Shown: positions 8,275 through 18,720 of the stretch, in pieces
Layout of the letters: each line of letters begins with the position of its first letter
Numbering within the stretch: the first letter of the stretch is position 1
Assembly: GCA_031552195.1 (NCBI GenBank)
Contig: JAVBMT010000026.1
Span: 1-32,094 of the forward strand
Source of the DNA: JAVBMP01 sp031552195
GTDB taxonomy: Bacteria > Desulfobacterota > Desulfovibrionia > Desulfovibrionales > Desulfovibrionaceae
Direction of reading: 5' to 3'
DNA length: 32,094 nt
The notes under the pieces: generated by a model
Databases searched by the model: none
Told to the model about the DNA's origin: nothing
The model's input: only the letters and a program-made list of their open reading frames with translations
Program-made: the position numbers and the translations under genes

Positions 8275-8904
8275 GTTGTTTAACTCCCTGCTGTTTCAAA
8301 AGGTAAGGGCGCGTGACCCGGAAAATATATGCCTGAGACTTTAGGAATACCGTAAAAATGTACGTGGAAAGTACACGAAATAAAAGAACAGGAAAAAAAT
8401 TCACGCCACTTGGTTAGCGCAATTTTACCAGCTTATCAAGGATAATCTTAGACTGAAATGTCGGGTATTGCAAGACCCCGGGCAAAATCCGGCGGTTTGC
8501 GCGCCTCTTGGGCAAACGCATACAAGCATGCCGTTTTATTCTTGCAGACATTGCTTGTCTACAAAGGGCGAATTTGTTAAAATATTTTCTGTTAATCTTA
8601 TGGCGCCGCCGGTTCACTGGAGGTTTGCCCCGGAATAAGCGCTTTCAGGATTCAGGCGGGACTGGAACATCTTCCTCTGACAGGTTGGCGGCGGATGATC
8701 TATTTAGAATTGTAACCGTATTGTTGTTTTTTTATGCCAAAGCCTGTTAAAAGACAAAGCGGGCGTTTAATGCCGCCGCATGCCGCGGAACGGAAAGCCT
8801 TATTCCGAAGCGTGGCGGCTGTCCGCTTGCCGGCCTTGAAAAGCAGGCGCCGGGATATATTCATTTTTGAAAGTGTTCCGTCAACCTAACGTAAAGGAAG
8901 TATT
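8275..8904. other. 630-base divergent intergenic region
   Basis: The region separates the DsrMK-like operon (-) from the helicase gene (+). No open frame here has a ribosome binding site or recognisable product. Near the helicase, 8772-8819 can fold as a nested stem: GCCGCC at 8772-8777 with GGCGGC at 8814-8819, enclosing CGGAA at 8786-8790 with TTCCG at 8803-8807. A long structured leader would suit a helicase gene controlled by RNA folding, but this is inference. Promoters must lie here for both directions, though none stands out. Confidence 0.45.
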
Positions 8905-10431
8905 ATGCCTTTTTCCGAGCAGGAAAAAAAAACGTCCGACAGTGATATCGCCGTAGAAGAAAATATTGAGTACACACGCCATATTGACAATATAGAAGCG
9001 GAAATAACCCGCATTGACGAGCCTGAAAACCCGCTTCCGCCGCTTTCTTTTTCCGACTTGCCGGAAAGCCTGCAAAAGGCGGTTGAACGGGCCGGCTGGA
9101 AAAGCCTGATGCCGGTTCAGTCGCGCGCGTTGCCATATTTGCTGGCCGGTAACGACATTCTTGTCCAGTCACGCACCGGCAGCGGAAAAACCGGCGCCTT
9201 TTTGCTGCCCGCCCTGGAAAGGCTTGATCCTTCCATAAAAGAGTGTCAGGCGTTAATTTTGACTCCCACCCGCGAATTGGCTTTGCAGGTGGCCACCGAA
9301 GCGGAAATCATGTTTGGCGAAACCGGCCTTGCCTGCGCCGCGCTTTATGGCGGCGTAAGCTACGGCAAGCAGGCCGACGCCTTAAAAGCCGGCGCTCAGC
9401 TTGTGGTGGGCACGCCCGGCCGTGTGCTTGACCACCTGATGCGGCGCACCTTGCGCCTTGAAGCCCTGCGCATGCTGGTGTTCGACGAGGCCGACCGCAT
9501 GCTTTCGGTCGGTTTCTATCAGGATATGAAAGAAATTCAACGTTACCTGCCGCGTAAAAGAATGCCTGAAATGGGGGTTCATTTCTTTTCCGCGACTTTT
9601 CCCGGGTATGTGCTGCGCATGGCGGACGAGTTCATGTACAAGCCGGCCTTGCTGAGCCTCAGCCACAACCAGGTGCATATCTCGCAGATCGAGCATGTTT
9701 TTTATTCAGTGAAGCCAATGGAAAAAGACCGGGTGCTGGTGCGCGTTCTAGAGAAAGAAAGCCCCACGGCGGCCATTATCTTTTGCAACACCAAAGCCAA
9801 CGTCCATTATGTCACAGGCGTTCTGCAGGGTTTCGGCTATAATGCGGCGGAGCTTTCCGCCGATCTTTCGCAGGCCAAGCGTGAAGAGGTTTTGCTGAAA
9901 GTCCGCAAGGGGCAGGTGCGTTTTCTGGTGGCTACGGACGTGGCCGCGCGCGGCATAGACATTCCCGACCTCAGCCATGTGGTTCTTTACGAGCCGCCTG
10001 AAGACAAAGAGGCCTACATTCACAGGGCCGGGCGCACCGGGCGGGCCGGCGCGGGGGGCACGGCTATTTCCCTGGTCGACATTATGCAGAAAATGGAACT
10101 TGACCGCATCGCCCGCCATTACAAGATAGACATAAAAGAACGCAAGGCCCCTGACGAGGCCGAGCTTTCGGAAATCGTCAGCGAGCGCCTGGTCACCCTG
10201 CTGGAAGGCAAGCTGCGCGCCAAAACCGGCTTGCAAAAAGAGCGCATGGCGCGTTTTTTGCCTCTGGTCAGGAATCTGGCGGCGGAAGACGACCTGAGCG
10301 CGCTTGTCGGCATGCTTTTTGACGAAATATATCAACGCAGCCTGCACGCCGCGCCTGTCGTGCCGGTTTCTTCCGGCAAACCCAAAGAAGAGAAACCCCA
10401 GAGGAGCGGGCAGCGCAAGCGCCGCCGCTGA
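8905..10431 (+). CDS. DEAD-box ATP-dependent RNA helicase
   Basis: This 508-residue protein carries every DEAD-box signature in order: Q motif region (MPVQSRALP), Walker A SRTGSGKT (89-96), PTRELALQ, TPGRVLDHL, DEAD (194-197), SAT (229-231), the IIFCNTK motif, TDVAARGID and HRAGRTGR (from 373). An acidic N-terminal extension of about 45 residues precedes the core. A C-terminal region of about 110 residues ends in a basic tail (GQRKRRR) that should bind RNA. It unwinds RNA duplexes in ribosome assembly, mRNA decay or cold adaptation. AAAGGAAG lies just before the ATG. The extension is not recognisable as the DbpA or CsdA domain, so no symbol is given. A small unknown gene follows after 76 bases and is probably co-transcribed. 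Confidence 0.95.
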   Translation: MPFSEQEKKTSDSDIAVEENIEYTRHIDNIEAEITRIDEPENPLPPLSFSDLPESLQKAVERAGWKSLMPVQSRALPYLLAGNDILVQSRTGSGKTGAFLLPALERLDPSIKECQALILTPTRELALQVATEAEIMFGETGLACAALYGGVSYGKQADALKAGAQLVVGTPGRVLDHLMRRTLRLEALRMLVFDEADRMLSVGFYQDMKEIQRYLPRKRMPEMGVHFFSATFPGYVLRMADEFMYKPALLSLSHNQVHISQIEHVFYSVKPMEKDRVLVRVLEKESPTAAIIFCNTKANVHYVTGVLQGFGYNAAELSADLSQAKREEVLLKVRKGQVRFLVATDVAARGIDIPDLSHVVLYEPPEDKEAYIHRAGRTGRAGAGGTAISLVDIMQKMELDRIARHYKIDIKERKAPDEAELSEIVSERLVTLLEGKLRAKTGLQKERMARFLPLVRNLAAEDDLSALVGMLFDEIYQRSLHAAPVVPVSSGKPKEEKPQRSGQRKRRR

Positions 10432-10507
10432 CGAGTTCCGCAAGTCGAATATTGTGCGAAAGGATAAATGGGATTATGTTGCGGAAAATTTGGCGGAAGA
10501 TACTAAC

Positions 10508-10966
10508 ATGACGGACAAAACCCTTTATTCGCGCGAAGAAGTCTTGCTCAATTTCCAGGCAATGATGAATTCGCTGGATTTCAAGGCCCAGTTGAATGAG
10601 CTGGGCTACGGCGCCTTCAGCCCGTTCAAGCGTAAAAAAGCCCTGCGCGAATACAGGGCTTTGGCCATAGCCCTCTGGCAACTCGCCATTGAGCGGTCTT
10701 TTCCCGATGAGCATTCCGAATTTTTTGACGTCTTTCTTAAAAAATCTCCCAGCATTAACGGCGGTAAGGAACAGCACAGGCTTCTGCAGCGCGTTTCCGT
10801 TTACCTTGACACCATGTCCCTGAAAAAGGACTCGGACTTTATGCCTGCCGCCCAATATTTTATCGATACCATAATGCCGGAGCTGAAAGAACGCAAAAAT
10901 CTTGAATTGAAAACCACGCTTTTCATCCGGAATCTTTACAAACTTATTTTTGACAAGCTTATTTGA
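10508..10966 (+). CDS. hypothetical protein, 152 aa
   Basis: I do not recognise this protein. It has 152 residues and no signal peptide or membrane segment. It is rich in charged residues and predicted helices, and Phe and Leu recur in amphipathic spacing. A basic patch FKRKKALREYR lies near residue 40. The frame stays open upstream into the helicase gene, but the ATG at 10508 is preferred because GGAAG lies eight bases before it and the upstream part overlaps the helicase. It follows the helicase on the same strand and is probably in its operon, which suggests, without proof, a role related to RNA or translation. It ends 204 bases before purF. Confidence 0.65.
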   Translation: MTDKTLYSREEVLLNFQAMMNSLDFKAQLNELGYGAFSPFKRKKALREYRALAIALWQLAIERSFPDEHSEFFDVFLKKSPSINGGKEQHRLLQRVSVYLDTMSLKKDSDFMPAAQYFIDTIMPELKERKNLELKTTLFIRNLYKLIFDKLI

Positions 10967-10971
10967 AGACC

Positions 10972-10994
10972 ATCCGGCCTGCCGCGCGCCGGAT
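10972..10994 (+). terminator. weak hairpin after the hypothetical gene
   Basis: A 7-bp inverted repeat (10972-10978 and 10988-10994) begins six bases after the stop codon of the 152-residue protein. There is no T-run after it. It may be a terminator stem or a processing site. A second small stem lies at 11022-11039. Confidence 0.35.
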
Positions 10995-11170
10995 ACGGAT
11001 GGATGAAAAATTGATAGGGACGCCCGGCCCTGCCCGGGCTCAGGGAAACTTGACTTGTAAGCTTCGAGATCAGAGCGTATGGTTTCCCCCTCATATGATT
11101 GTCCAGTAGCGGAAAATCCGGGAAGGCCCGGGTAAACCGCCTACGCAACAGCAAACTAAAGGTCGATTTT

Positions 11171-12547
<1,377 letters not shown>

Positions 12548-12557
12548 TGTGTAAAGC

Positions 12558-12582
12558 GTCCGCCCGGTAATTCCGGGCGGAC
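12558..12582 (+). repeat. intergenic hairpin between purF and the RND adaptor gene
   Basis: A perfect 10-bp GC-rich stem (12558-12567 and 12573-12582) with a 5-nt loop sits ten bases after the purF stop and 19 bases before the adaptor start. Without a T-run it may weaken read-through or stabilise the mRNA rather than end transcription. Confidence 0.6.
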
Positions 12583-12601
12583 AAGCAGGACCATCCGAAT
12601 T

Positions 12602-13864
12602 ATGCCGCATGAATTTAAACCAGCCTTTCTCAGCCGCCTTAAAAAACATAAAATTCTATACTCCATCCTGGCGATTTTCATCATTCTGTCTTTGGCGCGT
12701 TTGGGCATGCTTTTATCCAAACCGAAAACTTCATCGTTTTTTTCCGGAGACATGCCGGTATATGTGGAACTTGGCGAAGCCACATATGGGGTAATGCGCG
12801 ACGTGGGCGTTTATTACGGATCTCTGGCATCCCCGTACAACGTTTCCGTGGCCCCGAAAATAGGCGGCCAGGTGGAGCGGTTTTTCGTTGATATCGGCGA
12901 TGTCGTCGAAAGCGGCCAGATCGTGGCCCAGCTTGACGACGAAAGCCTCATTTTGCAACGGAACCAGGCCGCCCAGGCTGTAACCCTCATGGCGGCCCAA
13001 CTGGCGGAAGCTTCAGCCAACCTGAATATGGCGCAGCGCGATATGGAGCGGCAGACCAAACTCAGGCAGGAAAAAATAGTTCCCCCTTCGGAATATGAAT
13101 TAACCCAGACCAAGCTGCGCCAGGCGGAAGCCAGGCTTGCCGTGGCCCAAAGCCAGCTGGAAAACGCCAAAAGCCAGCTGGAAGACGCCAATTTACGCCT
13201 TTCATACACAAGGGTGACGGTGAACTGGCCTGAAGCCGGCCTGCGCTACATAGCCTCGAGAATGGTGGGAGAGGGCGACCTGGTTACAGCCAACACGCCG
13301 ATTTTGAGCGTGGTTTCGCTTGACCCCCTGCTTGTGCTGATAGACGTTATCGAGCAGGACTATCATAAGATAAATGTCGGACAAAGCGCGCAGATACATA
13401 CGGATGGCCTGGAGGGAGAGGTTTTTGAAGGGCGCGTCGTCCGCGTCGCCCCGGTGCTGTCTCCCAATACCCGCCAGGCCAGGGTGGAAATTGAAGTTCC
13501 GAACAAAGATTTGCGGCTCAAGCCCGGGATGTTCGCGAACGTTAAGTTCATTTTTTCGGAGCATCAAAACGTCTGGTCCGTGCCTGAGGACGTTCCTTTC
13601 CGCCGTAAGGAAGGCTTCGTTATCTATGTTGCCGACCAGGCCGCGAAAACAGTGCGGCAGGTGCCGGTGACGCTTGGCCTTGTCGAAAACGGGCGGGTTG
13701 AGCTGGCCGGACTTGAGAAGATGGACGGCCCTGTGGTTTTCATCGGGCAGCACCTTTTAACTGACGGCAAGGCTTATCGCGTGCCTGGCGCGGAAAAAAA
13801 GAGAGAAGGGAGTGGCAAGGACGGAAAAAAACAGAGTGGAACTGAAGGCGGAAACAAGCAATGA
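12602..13864 (+). CDS. RND efflux periplasmic adaptor (membrane fusion protein)
   Basis: This 420-residue adaptor has one N-terminal membrane anchor (about 17-37). A lipoyl/barrel-sandwich half follows (SVAPKIGGQVERFFVDIGDVVESGQ), then a long coiled-coil hairpin of heptad-like Ala/Leu/Gln repeats (about 118-200), the second lipoyl half (VGEGDLVTANTPIL), and a beta-barrel domain ending in LKPGMFANV. The C-terminus is a charged, Lys/Gly-rich tail. Adaptors of this kind bridge an inner-membrane RND pump and an outer-membrane channel. The stop codon overlaps the start of the pump gene (ATGA), so the two are translationally coupled. No outer-membrane TolC-like gene is present nearby, so the channel must be encoded elsewhere. 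The start has only a modest AGGA about 11 bases upstream. Confidence 0.9.
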   Translation: MPHEFKPAFLSRLKKHKILYSILAIFIILSLARLGMLLSKPKTSSFFSGDMPVYVELGEATYGVMRDVGVYYGSLASPYNVSVAPKIGGQVERFFVDIGDVVESGQIVAQLDDESLILQRNQAAQAVTLMAAQLAEASANLNMAQRDMERQTKLRQEKIVPPSEYELTQTKLRQAEARLAVAQSQLENAKSQLEDANLRLSYTRVTVNWPEAGLRYIASRMVGEGDLVTANTPILSVVSLDPLLVLIDVIEQDYHKINVGQSAQIHTDGLEGEVFEGRVVRVAPVLSPNTRQARVEIEVPNKDLRLKPGMFANVKFIFSEHQNVWSVPEDVPFRRKEGFVIYVADQAAKTVRQVPVTLGLVENGRVELAGLEKMDGPVVFIGQHLLTDGKAYRVPGAEKKREGSGKDGKKQSGTEGGNKQ

Positions 13865-16800
13865 GCCTTTCTTCCGCCTCCGTGAAACGCCCTGTTTTCA
13901 CCAGCATGGTGGCGCTGATCGTCGTCACCATGGGGCTGTTCGCCATAAACCGCCTTCAGGTGGACCTGATGCCGGAAATAACCCAGCCGGTTTTGAGCGT
14001 CAGCACCACCTATGAAAACGCTTCTCCCAATGAAATTGAAGAGCTGATAACCAAACCTCTGGAACGGGCGCTTTCCGCCATAACCGGGGTCAAGGAGATT
14101 TACTCCACCTCTGTTGAAGGCTCAAGCCGCATAAACGTGGTTTTTGACTGGGAACACGACCTCGACGTCGCCAGCAACGACATACGCGACCGCATAGACC
14201 GCATTTTGGGCCGTCTGCCCGAAGATATAGACCGGCCCATGCTTTTCAAGTTCGACACCGCTGCCGTGCCGATCATGTTTTTCGGGGTTGATTCAAGCAT
14301 TCACCCCATCAACCTGAAGAAATTCGTTGAAGACGAGGTCACCTACCGTATCGAGCGTACGCCAGGCGTGGCCTCGGCCAGCGTTTACGGCGGATTTGAC
14401 CGCGAAATAAAGGTTGAAGTGCTTCCGGTCAAGCTGAAAGGCATAAATTTTGATCTCAACAACCTGCTTACCTCGATCCGTTCGGAAAATTTTACCGAGG
14501 CGGGCGGCAGCATAGACCGGGGAGCCCTGACAGTTCCGGTGCGAACTCAAGGCGAATTCAGCAGCCTGCGCGACCTGAAAAATATCGGAATAGCCAAGGG
14601 CGTAGACTCCGGCATAATAACCTTGCAGGATATTGCGGAAATTGAAGACTCCACCGCCGACCCGACCAGAGTTACCCGCATTAACGGCGTGGAAGGGTTG
14701 AATATTTCCGTTTTCAAGCAGTCGGGGGCAAATACCATTGAAGTTGCTGACGGCGCGCATGAGGCTGTGGAACGCATCAATAAAGAGCTTCCCTCCGTTC
14801 GCGTCACCTCGTTGCGCGACAATTCCACCTATATCAAGCAATCGCTCAATACGGTTACGGATTCAGCCATTCAGGGCGGCGTTCTTGCCCTCATAGTCAT
14901 TTTGATTTTCCTGCAGAACATCCGCAGCACCATAATTCTCGGCGTGGCCATTCCGATTTCCATCATCGCCACTTTTCTGGCGATGTTCACCTGGGGGCTG
15001 ACTTTGAACATGATAACCCTGGGCGCTTTGGCCCTCGGGGTAGGCATGCTCGTTGACAACTCTATTGTGGTGCTGGAAAATATTTTCCGGCTGCGAACGC
15101 TGGGTTATTCTCCAATGCATGCAGCGGCTGATGGAGCCAATGAGGTTGGCGGAGCCATTATGGCCAGCACCTTGACCACCTTGGCCGTTTTTGCGCCAAT
15201 GATTTTTCTGACCGGAATTTCTGGCATAATCTTCCGGCCTTTTTCCTGGACAATAAGTTTCGCCTTGATTTCTTCATTGGCCGTGGCCCTGACCCTGGTT
15301 CCGATGATGGCCGGGCGGCTTCTCAGAGACAGCAAAAACAGGCAGGGCGAGTTCGGACAGCCCAAATACGGGGCCGGCGTTTTCAGCGGAATGGAAAACG
15401 TGTACACGAAATACCTGCATAAAGCCCTTACCAGGCCCAAGGCTGTTCTGGCCTTCGCATTCGGGGCGCTTCTCGTTTGCATGCCGCTGGCGAAGCTGGT
15501 CGGAACGGAATTCATGCCCCAGACCGATGAAGGGCTGATGCGCGTGAGCATAATCGCGGCCGTGGGAACCCGTCTGGATAAGACGGAAGAAATCACCAGG
15601 CTTGTTGAAAATATTATTGATGAAAACGTGCCGGAAAAAACCATTATAGTAAGCAATGTCGGGGGTGGGGCTTTCGGCAGCGGCGGCAACGAACATAAGG
15701 CGGACATACGGGTTACGCTTACTCCTATGAAAGAGCGCAAGCGCAGCGTTTTCCAGATCATGGACCAATTGCGCCCGCATTTGGCCATGGTTCCCGGAGC
15801 CACCGTGCGCATACGGGCCGATCAGTCCCTTGCCATGCCCGGCGCCGGCAGCGGAAGCGGAGATAAAATCCAGCTGCAGCTGCGCGGGCATGACCTGGAC
15901 GAATCAGCCCGCCTCAGCGACCTTATGAAACGGGTTATGCTGGACATTCCGTGGGTGACCGACGTGCAGCTTTCCAGTGAGGACAGCCAGCCTGAAGAGC
16001 TTATTGTCATAGACCGGCAAAGGGCGGCTGATGCATACCTTAGCGTGGCCCAGATAGCCAGAACCATAAAAACCGCCCTTGGAGGCAGCACGGCCGGGAA
16101 TTACCGGGAAAACGGCAAGGAATATCCTATCGTGGTGCGCATTAAAGATGCGGACAAGCTTCAGGTGAAAGACGTGCTCGGCCTTACGGTTATGAACAGC
16201 CTCGGCCAGCCGGTTCTGCTGGGGAATGTGGCTAAGGCCGTTCCAGGCTCCGGCCCCTCAAGCATCACCCGTAAAGACCAGGCCCGCGTGGTGACGCTTT
16301 CAGCCGACTATACCGGAAAATCGCTGGGTGAGGTGGTTAACGCCATTTCTGAAGCCTTGGCGACCATTCCCATGCCGCCTGAGTTCAGCTATTATTTCCT
16401 GGGCGAAGCCAAGGAACAGGCCGAAGCTTTTCAAGAGCTGCTTTACACCTTGCTTCTGTCCGTATTCCTTGTTTACATGGTCATGGCCTGCCAGTTCGAA
16501 CAGCTCAAAGGTCCCCTGGTAGTTATGTTTTCCGTGCCGTTCGCCGGAATAGGCGTTATTCTGGCGCATTTTCTTACCGGAACGACCTTCAACATAAACT
16601 CTTTCATCGGCGTGATCATGTTGACAGGCATTGTGGTAAACAACGCCATCATTCTGATTGACCACGCCAACCTGCTGCGCCGCCGCGACGGAATAGAAAT
16701 CTTTCCGGCCCTGCTTGAAGCCGGGCGCCGCCGTTTGCGGCCTATTCTTATGACCACGCTTACGACTGTGCTCGGCCTTATTCCTTTGGCCCTGGGGTTC

Positions 16801-16977
16801 GGAGAAGGCGGGGAAACCCAGGCTCCTCTGGCCCGCGCGGTCATAGGCGGCCTTACCTCCTCAACTTTCATAACGCTATTTGTTGTGCCCGCCGTTTATC
16901 TGCTGATCAAGCCGGGGGTCACGGCCGAAACGAAAGAAGAGAAGGCGCTTGCGGAGATTCCGGCGCAAAGCGCCTGA
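13861..16977 (+). CDS. RND-family efflux transporter, inner-membrane pump
   Basis: This 1038-residue protein has the full RND architecture: a first membrane segment, a large periplasmic loop (about 35-335), a six-segment membrane bundle, a second periplasmic loop, and a second bundle ending at about 1020. The N-terminus (VKRPVFTSM, then DLMPEI and LERALSAITGV) is typical of hydrophobe/amphiphile exporters. In the fourth segment the AcrB Asp-Asp pair reads Asp399-Asn400 (GMLVDNSIV), and the usual Lys of the tenth segment is Asn (IVVNNAI, 927-928). This places it with the SwrC-like branch rather than close AcrB homologues. It exports drugs, lipids or detergents by proton exchange; the substrate is unknown. 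It overlaps the adaptor gene by four bases. Confidence 0.94.
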   Translation: MSLSSASVKRPVFTSMVALIVVTMGLFAINRLQVDLMPEITQPVLSVSTTYENASPNEIEELITKPLERALSAITGVKEIYSTSVEGSSRINVVFDWEHDLDVASNDIRDRIDRILGRLPEDIDRPMLFKFDTAAVPIMFFGVDSSIHPINLKKFVEDEVTYRIERTPGVASASVYGGFDREIKVEVLPVKLKGINFDLNNLLTSIRSENFTEAGGSIDRGALTVPVRTQGEFSSLRDLKNIGIAKGVDSGIITLQDIAEIEDSTADPTRVTRINGVEGLNISVFKQSGANTIEVADGAHEAVERINKELPSVRVTSLRDNSTYIKQSLNTVTDSAIQGGVLALIVILIFLQNIRSTIILGVAIPISIIATFLAMFTWGLTLNMITLGALALGVGMLVDNSIVVLENIFRLRTLGYSPMHAAADGANEVGGAIMASTLTTLAVFAPMIFLTGISGIIFRPFSWTISFALISSLAVALTLVPMMAGRLLRDSKNRQGEFGQPKYGAGVFSGMENVYTKYLHKALTRPKAVLAFAFGALLVCMPLAKLVGTEFMPQTDEGLMRVSIIAAVGTRLDKTEEITRLVENIIDENVPEKTIIVSNVGGGAFGSGGNEHKADIRVTLTPMKERKRSVFQIMDQLRPHLAMVPGATVRIRADQSLAMPGAGSGSGDKIQLQLRGHDLDESARLSDLMKRVMLDIPWVTDVQLSSEDSQPEELIVIDRQRAADAYLSVAQIARTIKTALGGSTAGNYRENGKEYPIVVRIKDADKLQVKDVLGLTVMNSLGQPVLLGNVAKAVPGSGPSSITRKDQARVVTLSADYTGKSLGEVVNAISEALATIPMPPEFSYYFLGEAKEQAEAFQELLYTLLLSVFLVYMVMACQFEQLKGPLVVMFSVPFAGIGVILAHFLTGTTFNINSFIGVIMLTGIVVNNAIILIDHANLLRRRDGIEIFPALLEAGRRRLRPILMTTLTTVLGLIPLALGFGEGGETQAPLARAVIGGLTSSTFITLFVVPAVYLLIKPGVTAETKEEKALAEIPAQSA

Positions 16978-17084
16978 AATCCTTGAGGCGGAAAGTTGGA
17001 ACACGGGCCTGGGTTTCCGGGGGCATTCCCGGTGAGTGCGGCCGTAAAGACGCGATTACTTGTAAGGGGCAATTTAATTGATAT

Positions 17085-17138
17085 GTTTATGCGCGGAAGC
17101 GGGCCGTTTTTTAGCGTGGCTCGCTTCCGCGCATAAAC
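17085..17138. terminator. bidirectional terminator between the RND pump and icd
   Basis: A perfect inverted repeat with 17-bp arms (17085-17101 and 17122-17138) lies between convergent genes. Inside it GCC/GGC can add three more pairs after a mismatch. It is placed to stop transcription from both sides. Confidence 0.75.
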
Positions 17139-17157
17139 AATTTGCAGGAAGGGGAAC

Positions 17158-18381
17158 TTATTTGCCCAAGCTTAAGAGTTTTTCCAGGCGGGAACGAATT
17201 TCCACTATGAACTCTTTTGAAGTAACGCCCCGCGTCTTCAGGCCTGGCTCTACAAGGTTCACCAGATCTTTGGTCATGACTCCGTCGTTCAGGCAATCGA
17301 GAGAAGCCTTTTCAAGGGAATTGCCGAACGCGGCCAGCTCGCCGAGCCCGTCCAGTTCGCCGCGCTTGCGCAGCGCGCCGCTCCAGGCGAAAATGGTGGC
17401 GATGGGGTTGGTGGAGGTTTCCTCTCCCTTCAGGTACCTGTAATAGTGGCGCGTCACCGTGCCGTGCGCGGCCTCGTATTCAAACTTGCCGTCAGGGGAA
17501 ACCAAAACGGAAGTCATCATGGCCAGCGAACCGAAGGCGGTGGAGACCATGTCGCTCATAACGTCGCCGTCGTAGTTCTTGCATGCCCAGATGTAGCCGC
17601 CTTCAGAGCGGATTACCCGTGACACGGCGTCGTCGATAAGCGTGTAAAAATATTCCAGGTTCAATGTGTCGAATTTTTCTTTATATTCCTGGAAGACCTC
17701 GTCGAAAATAGTTTTGAAGAAGCCGTCGTAAATTTTGGCTATAGTGTCTTTTGTGGAAAACCACAGGTCTTGCTTTGTCGCTATGGCATACTGGAAGCAA
17801 GCGTGGGCGAATGAACGGATGGAGTTCTCTCTATTGTGAATGCCTTGCCAGACGGCCGGGCCGTTCACTTTCTGCACTGAAAAGGTCTGTTCTTTACCGG
17901 AAATTCCCTTGAAAGTCATAAAGGTTTCGCCCGGCTCATCCGTTTTGAAATCTATGGCGCGGTATACGTCTCCATAAGCGTGCCGGGCGATGGTAATGGG
18001 TTTTTTCCATGTTTTGACGACCGGCTTGATGGAATCCACAAGAATGGGCGCGCGGAAAACGGTGCCGTCAAGAATGGCGCGAATGGTCCCATTGGGGCTT
18101 TTCCACATTTGCGTGAGCTGCGGGTACTCTTCCATCCTTTGCCGGTTGGGGGTGATGGTGGCGCACTTGACGGCCACCCCATACTTTTTGTTCGCATTGG
18201 CCGCGTCAACCGTGACCTGATCTTCCGTCGCATTGCGGTGCAGCAACCCAAGGTCGTAATACTCGGTCTTGAGTTCCACAAAAGGATGAATGAGTTCATC
18301 CTTAATGATTTGCCATAAAACGCGAGTCATCTCGTCGCCGTCCATTTCCACCAGCGGCGTTGTCATTGCTATCTTTTTCAT
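17158..18381 (-). CDS. icd: NADP-dependent isocitrate dehydrogenase, eukaryotic-type
   Basis: This 407-residue enzyme converts isocitrate to 2-oxoglutarate with NADP, supplying glutamate synthesis in an anaerobe that may lack a full citric acid cycle. The sequence belongs to the homodimeric subfamily seen in mitochondria and some bacteria. It shows MTTPLVEMDGDEMTR at the N-terminus, ATITPNRQR, the phosphate-binding KSPNGTIR segment, the metal-binding KNYDGDVMSD aspartates, and EAAHGTVTRHY near the cofactor site. Its length matches the family. The start at 18381 is chosen because AGGA lies eight bases upstream; the frame stays open much further upstream without homology. It is a single-gene unit convergent with the RND pump. 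Confidence 0.96.
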   Translation of the reverse strand: MKKIAMTTPLVEMDGDEMTRVLWQIIKDELIHPFVELKTEYYDLGLLHRNATEDQVTVDAANANKKYGVAVKCATITPNRQRMEEYPQLTQMWKSPNGTIRAILDGTVFRAPILVDSIKPVVKTWKKPITIARHAYGDVYRAIDFKTDEPGETFMTFKGISGKEQTFSVQKVNGPAVWQGIHNRENSIRSFAHACFQYAIATKQDLWFSTKDTIAKIYDGFFKTIFDEVFQEYKEKFDTLNLEYFYTLIDDAVSRVIRSEGGYIWACKNYDGDVMSDMVSTAFGSLAMMTSVLVSPDGKFEYEAAHGTVTRHYYRYLKGEETSTNPIATIFAWSGALRKRGELDGLGELAAFGNSLEKASLDCLNDGVMTKDLVNLVEPGLKTRGVTSKEFIVEIRSRLEKLLSLGK

Positions 18382-18720
18382 AGTGAAAATCCTGCCGTTT
18401 ATTTTTAAGATGCCGGCATCCCGTTCAGTTGCGGACGGTTCAGGTCCAGCCGGGGCGAGCCGTCTGAATATTATTTCAATTCTTACGCCGCTGTTTGTAC
18501 AGGTTTTTATTGCAAGGCACAAGGGTCTTCGGTTCTTCGCCGTCAGGCCCGGCGGCCCATGGCGGCGGGGCAGGAAAATTTTCCCTGGCCGGGCAAAACC
18601 CGCAAGCCGGGTCTTGTGTTTGCCGGTGTTTTGGTTAAAGCTTTTCGTAATGGCGGATCGGCGGGCGGCCATGCCGCCTGTTCAGCGGCGGAAAGGTTAT
18701 TTTTTACCCGGGGGAACTTG
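18382..18720. other. 339-base divergent intergenic region
   Basis: The region lies between icd (-) and the glycosyltransferase (+). The frame of each gene stays open into it, but the extra sequence is GC-rich and has no family match, so it is treated as noncoding. No clear promoter or hairpin larger than five pairs is seen. Confidence 0.4.

Noticed and set aside
8414..8750. Overlapping short frames of 67 and 80 codons on opposite strands
   Set aside because: They lie in a noncoding divergent region without start signals; neither resembles a known protein.
18559..18720. Longer N-terminus for the glycosyltransferase from an upstream ATG
   Set aside because: The added residues match no family, and the ATG at 18721 has a good ribosome binding site and starts at the conserved domain.
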